DNA of 64,000 nucleotides from Ferdinandcohnia sp036965045 (GTDB lineage: Bacteria > Bacillota > Bacilli > Bacillales > Bacillaceae_L): positions 113,211 to 177,210 of the forward strand of contig NZ_JBALOV010000004.1 in the NCBI RefSeq assembly GCF_036965045.1. Direction: 5' to 3'. A program made the translations under genes and the position numbers. Shown piece by piece: positions 61,633-64,000 of the stretch. The stretch's first letter is position 1, and each line of letters begins with the position of its first letter. The notes beneath the pieces are model-generated. The model was given only the letters and a program-made list of their open reading frames with translations, was not told the origin of the DNA and ran no database searches.

Positions 61633-62829
61633 ATGTGGAATCTAACGAAAGAAGCGAAAGAAAAGTTTACAAAATGTAACATTTTACCGATCTGTGAAAC
61701 TGACGAGGACTGGGAATATTCATTTAAAGAGGCAAAAGAAGAAGGCGAGGATCTTCTTTCCCGTTTAAAAGAAGAACTAGAGGAAGTGAAAGAGGAACTC
61801 CTGCAGATTTTGCCAGGCCGTTTCATTCCGTATGTGAAGAATGGTACTTTAAATTTACCAACATTACCTAAAACCATACGCGACGATTACCTCCAATGGA
61901 TGCGTGAAGCGGACAAAGAATTTGAGGGGATTTTAGATGCGGCCCATGAACAAACAGAAAATGCTATTGCTTTTTTACCAGAAACTGTTCAAGATGTCTT
62001 TGCGGAAAGCTTACATGATTCAACCATTGAACGAATTGAACGGCAGGGAGATACACTTCATCTCTACATCAATACAGACGGCGGTTTTTCATCAAAAGCG
62101 CTTATTCATTTCACTTTTGAAAATGTAAGAGTAGAGGAATCAGAGGAACCTTTAGAGCTCGGGCATTGGATTGTCTATTATGAGTTACAGAAAACAGAAG
62201 ATGGATTTGCTTTTCGTGTATTGTTCGACGCCCCAGATACGGAATGGACAATTTTCATGAGTCATTTGGATGCACGTTATTTTTATCGTCCAGCCCAATT
62301 TACTTTACTGAATCATGAAGAAAAATTAGATGAGACCTCATTTGAGGATTATGTGTCACAATTAAATCCTGACTACCATTATTGGCTGAGCACCCCACAC
62401 GTGACAAGTGCCATTAAGTCACTCGCTGAACCTATCACATTAGATAACGGGAAGCTAGAATTTACACAAAAAGAAATGATTGTTACAGTCGGGGATCAGT
62501 CCTTTACTTATGATTTAGAAGAGTACAATCCAATTCAGTGTATTTATACAGATGTATATGAGGACCCATATGCACATTTGGATGAACCATTAGCAATGGA
62601 TGAAATCGAAGCAGCAGCACTTGGCGAAGATTTGGAGCTACAAGTACGTGCCTGGAATACGATGTACGAAAACCCTAATGAGTTAGCAGAAATGATCAAT
62701 CGTGTTTTGGAAAAAATGGAGATTACCGAAGAAAACGAAATGATTGCGAGTGTTTATGCCAACCATTTTTATAAGAATGGCATCTTGACAAAAGACGTTA
62801 TTGAAAAATATCGGTCATTGATTGATTAG
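61633..62829 (+). CDS. Hypothetical protein, possibly DUF4085 family
   Basis: 398 aa acidic soluble protein. The N-terminus (WNLTKEAKEKFTKCNILPICETDEDWEYS) and a helical, Glu-rich region to about 60 resemble DUF4085-type Bacillus proteins, but I am not certain of the family. The middle part (about 125-230) alternates beta strands and contains HLYINTDGGFSSKALIHFTF. The C-terminal 100 residues are helical and highly acidic. Start ATG 61633 has GGGGTGAGG in front. Monocistronic; no function proposed. Confidence 0.6.
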   Translation: MWNLTKEAKEKFTKCNILPICETDEDWEYSFKEAKEEGEDLLSRLKEELEEVKEELLQILPGRFIPYVKNGTLNLPTLPKTIRDDYLQWMREADKEFEGILDAAHEQTENAIAFLPETVQDVFAESLHDSTIERIERQGDTLHLYINTDGGFSSKALIHFTFENVRVEESEEPLELGHWIVYYELQKTEDGFAFRVLFDAPDTEWTIFMSHLDARYFYRPAQFTLLNHEEKLDETSFEDYVSQLNPDYHYWLSTPHVTSAIKSLAEPITLDNGKLEFTQKEMIVTVGDQSFTYDLEEYNPIQCIYTDVYEDPYAHLDEPLAMDEIEAAALGEDLELQVRAWNTMYENPNELAEMINRVLEKMEITEENEMIASVYANHFYKNGILTKDVIEKYRSLID

Positions 62830-62886
62830 TATATAATGAATTAAGCCTACTTTACGTCAAGGTTACTTTACATAAAAATTAGAAAA

Positions 62887-62917
62887 GGGCTAGTTCTATT
62901 CTAGAATAGAACTAACC
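62887..62917. terminator. Bidirectional terminator with perfect palindrome
   Basis: A perfect 24-base inverted repeat centred at 62902/62903 (half-site TAGTTCTATTCT), extended by GGG/CCC. It lies between converging genes, so it is read as a shared terminator. Confidence 0.7.
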
Positions 62918-62923
62918 CCTACC

Positions 62924-63787
62924 TCACTTCTCATTAAGTTTTTCACTAAGAAACTGCGGCAACGAAAAACAGCTTTCCACAATTTGCTCGTTTACATATT
63001 TTGTATTTTTATTACTGACTTTGCTTGGGTTTGGTTTAATATGCTGCTTAGACCCAATGGTAAAACTCCAAAGCCCTCCAGGATAGGTAGGTACGACAGC
63101 GGTATACAATTTGACCTCTTGGAAAAGCTCAGAAATCCTTCTGTATGATTGTTTCATTACATCTGCATGGAAAATGGGTGATTGGCTCTGGCAGACCACC
63201 TTACCGTCCTCTTTCAAAGCTTCATGCAAGCTTTGATAAAAGCTTTTTTCGAATAATACCTTCGCAGGTCCGATCGGATCGGATGAATCCACGATGATAA
63301 GGTCATACTCATTTTTCTTACCTGCCACAAATTTTACCCCATCATCAAAAACAAAATGAACACGCGGGTCTGCTAGTTGGCCAGATACCTCAGGTAAATG
63401 CTCGATACAAGTTTTTACAACAAGTTCATCAATTTCTACCATGTCAATGTGTTCGACTGCATCGTACTTGCAAATTTCCTTCGCAGCTCCACAATCTCCT
63501 CCACCGATGATTAATACTTTTTTCGGATTTGGGTGAATTGACATGGGCACATGCGCTATCATTTCGTTATAGATGTGTCCATCCACTGAAGTCGTTTGGA
63601 CAATACCATCTAATACAAGCATTCTTCCAAAATAATAGGAATCCAGAATCATGACATCCTGGAAAGATGATTGTTGATCAAATATAACCTCTTTGATTCG
63701 GTAGCTGACTTTCAGGTTGTCGTATTCATCTTCGGTGAGCCATAAATCTCCGTTTTTTTCCGATAAATATGGTTTAGCTAGTTCCAT
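62924..63787 (-). CDS. speE: Spermidine synthase (polyamine aminopropyltransferase)
   Basis: Transfers the aminopropyl group of decarboxylated SAM to putrescine, 287 aa. Conserved segments: YNEMIAHVPMSIHPNPKKVLIIGG, the SAM site with Asp in EIDELV, DDGVKFV and the catalytic DSSDPIGPA. The glycine motif reads GGGDCG instead of the common GGGDGG; Cys at this place is tolerated in some Bacillus relatives. Three consecutive ATG codons occur after GGAGG; the third (63787) has proper spacing and is chosen. B. subtilis has speE followed by speB; no speB is seen here. Confidence 0.9.
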   Translation of the reverse strand: MELAKPYLSEKNGDLWLTEDEYDNLKVSYRIKEVIFDQQSSFQDVMILDSYYFGRMLVLDGIVQTTSVDGHIYNEMIAHVPMSIHPNPKKVLIIGGGDCGAAKEICKYDAVEHIDMVEIDELVVKTCIEHLPEVSGQLADPRVHFVFDDGVKFVAGKKNEYDLIIVDSSDPIGPAKVLFEKSFYQSLHEALKEDGKVVCQSQSPIFHADVMKQSYRRISELFQEVKLYTAVVPTYPGGLWSFTIGSKQHIKPNPSKVSNKNTKYVNEQIVESCFSLPQFLSEKLNEK

Positions 63788-64000
63788 CATCATCCTCCAT
63801 TCTGATCTATTTCTTCCAACTATAAGAATAGGAAAGTTTGGAGCACATGTCTTGTGGATGGGGGCGATAATATATAAGCGAAGTTCTGGTACAGGAAATA
63901 AGTATAATTACCTAAATATCACCAAATCGTAAAACGATAAATGATAGACCACGAACAGCGTATTCGGGATATCATCAAGCTGATTAACAATAAATGATAG
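63788..64000. other. Window-end intergenic sequence
   Basis: No gene can be supported. The 11-base string ATAAATGATAG occurs twice (63937-63947 and 63990-64000), the second copy ending at the window edge; it might be the start of a repeat, but nothing more can be said. Confidence 0.4.

Noticed and set aside
62891..62914. 24-base perfect palindrome as a regulator binding site
   Set aside because: It lies between two converging genes and is flanked by GGG/CCC pairing, which fits a shared terminator better than an operator.

Overview
The window looks like chromosomal DNA of a low-GC, endospore-forming Bacillaceae bacterium (Bacillus/Neobacillus-like). The signs are strong AGGAGG ribosome binding sites, frequent TTG/GTG starts, a gerA-type germinant receptor operon, an Mrp Na+/H+ antiporter operon, and YkuK-, YvbH-, YefA- and YoeC-like genes. 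No rRNA, tRNA, CRISPR array or insertion sequence was seen.

Layout. 1-6.3 kb: secreted tannase/feruloyl-esterase-family protein with a C-terminal FIMAH domain, an amidase, the remnant of an amidohydrolase, a BenE-type transporter and a small orphan protein. 6.3-10 kb: a membrane GGDEF-EAL protein and a cation diffusion facilitator. 10.2-15.1 kb: a TRAP transporter operon (dctP-dctQ-dctM) with a zinc alcohol dehydrogenase and a GntR regulator; two matching palindromic operators and a cre-like site can be read. 15.3-18.3 kb: RlmCD-type rRNA methyltransferase and two membrane proteins, one an internal duplication. 18.4-22.3 kb: germinant receptor A-C-B operon. 22.3-27.2 kb: YvbH- and YkuK-like genes, then an SseB-like gene, a WXG/LXG-type polymorphic toxin and two immunity-like genes with nearly identical 3' ends. 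27.3-31.8 kb: amino-acid-type uptake and oxidation operon (SSS symporter, an unlisted 38-residue membrane protein, RidA, FAD oxidoreductase) with a CdaR-type regulator. 32.3-38.1 kb: mrpABCDEFG. 38.4-44.2 kb: UspA-like protein, YoeC-like recombinase, PQQ dehydrogenase fused to cytochrome c, and a GNAT/N-acylamino-acid racemase pair. 44.3-60.7 kb: ethanolamine utilization microcompartment locus. 60.9-64 kb: cupin protein, a DUF-type protein and spermidine synthase.

The ethanolamine locus is the most informative region. Reading leftwards on the minus strand it is eutB2-eutC2, a terminator, eutW-eutV behind a consensus sigma-A promoter, then eutH-eutS-eutP, eutA-eutB-eutC-eutL-eutE-eutM-pduL-(Eut accessory)-eutN-(tailed BMC protein), and malate dehydrogenase. 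Three leaders (before eutB2, eutH and eutA) carry a hairpin with an A1/G4 hexaloop whose 3' arm is also the 5' arm of a terminator. This is the architecture expected for antitermination by the ANTAR protein EutV. The locus therefore appears wired so that the sensor pair is always made and three downstream blocks, including a second ethanolamine ammonia-lyase, open only when EutV is phosphorylated.
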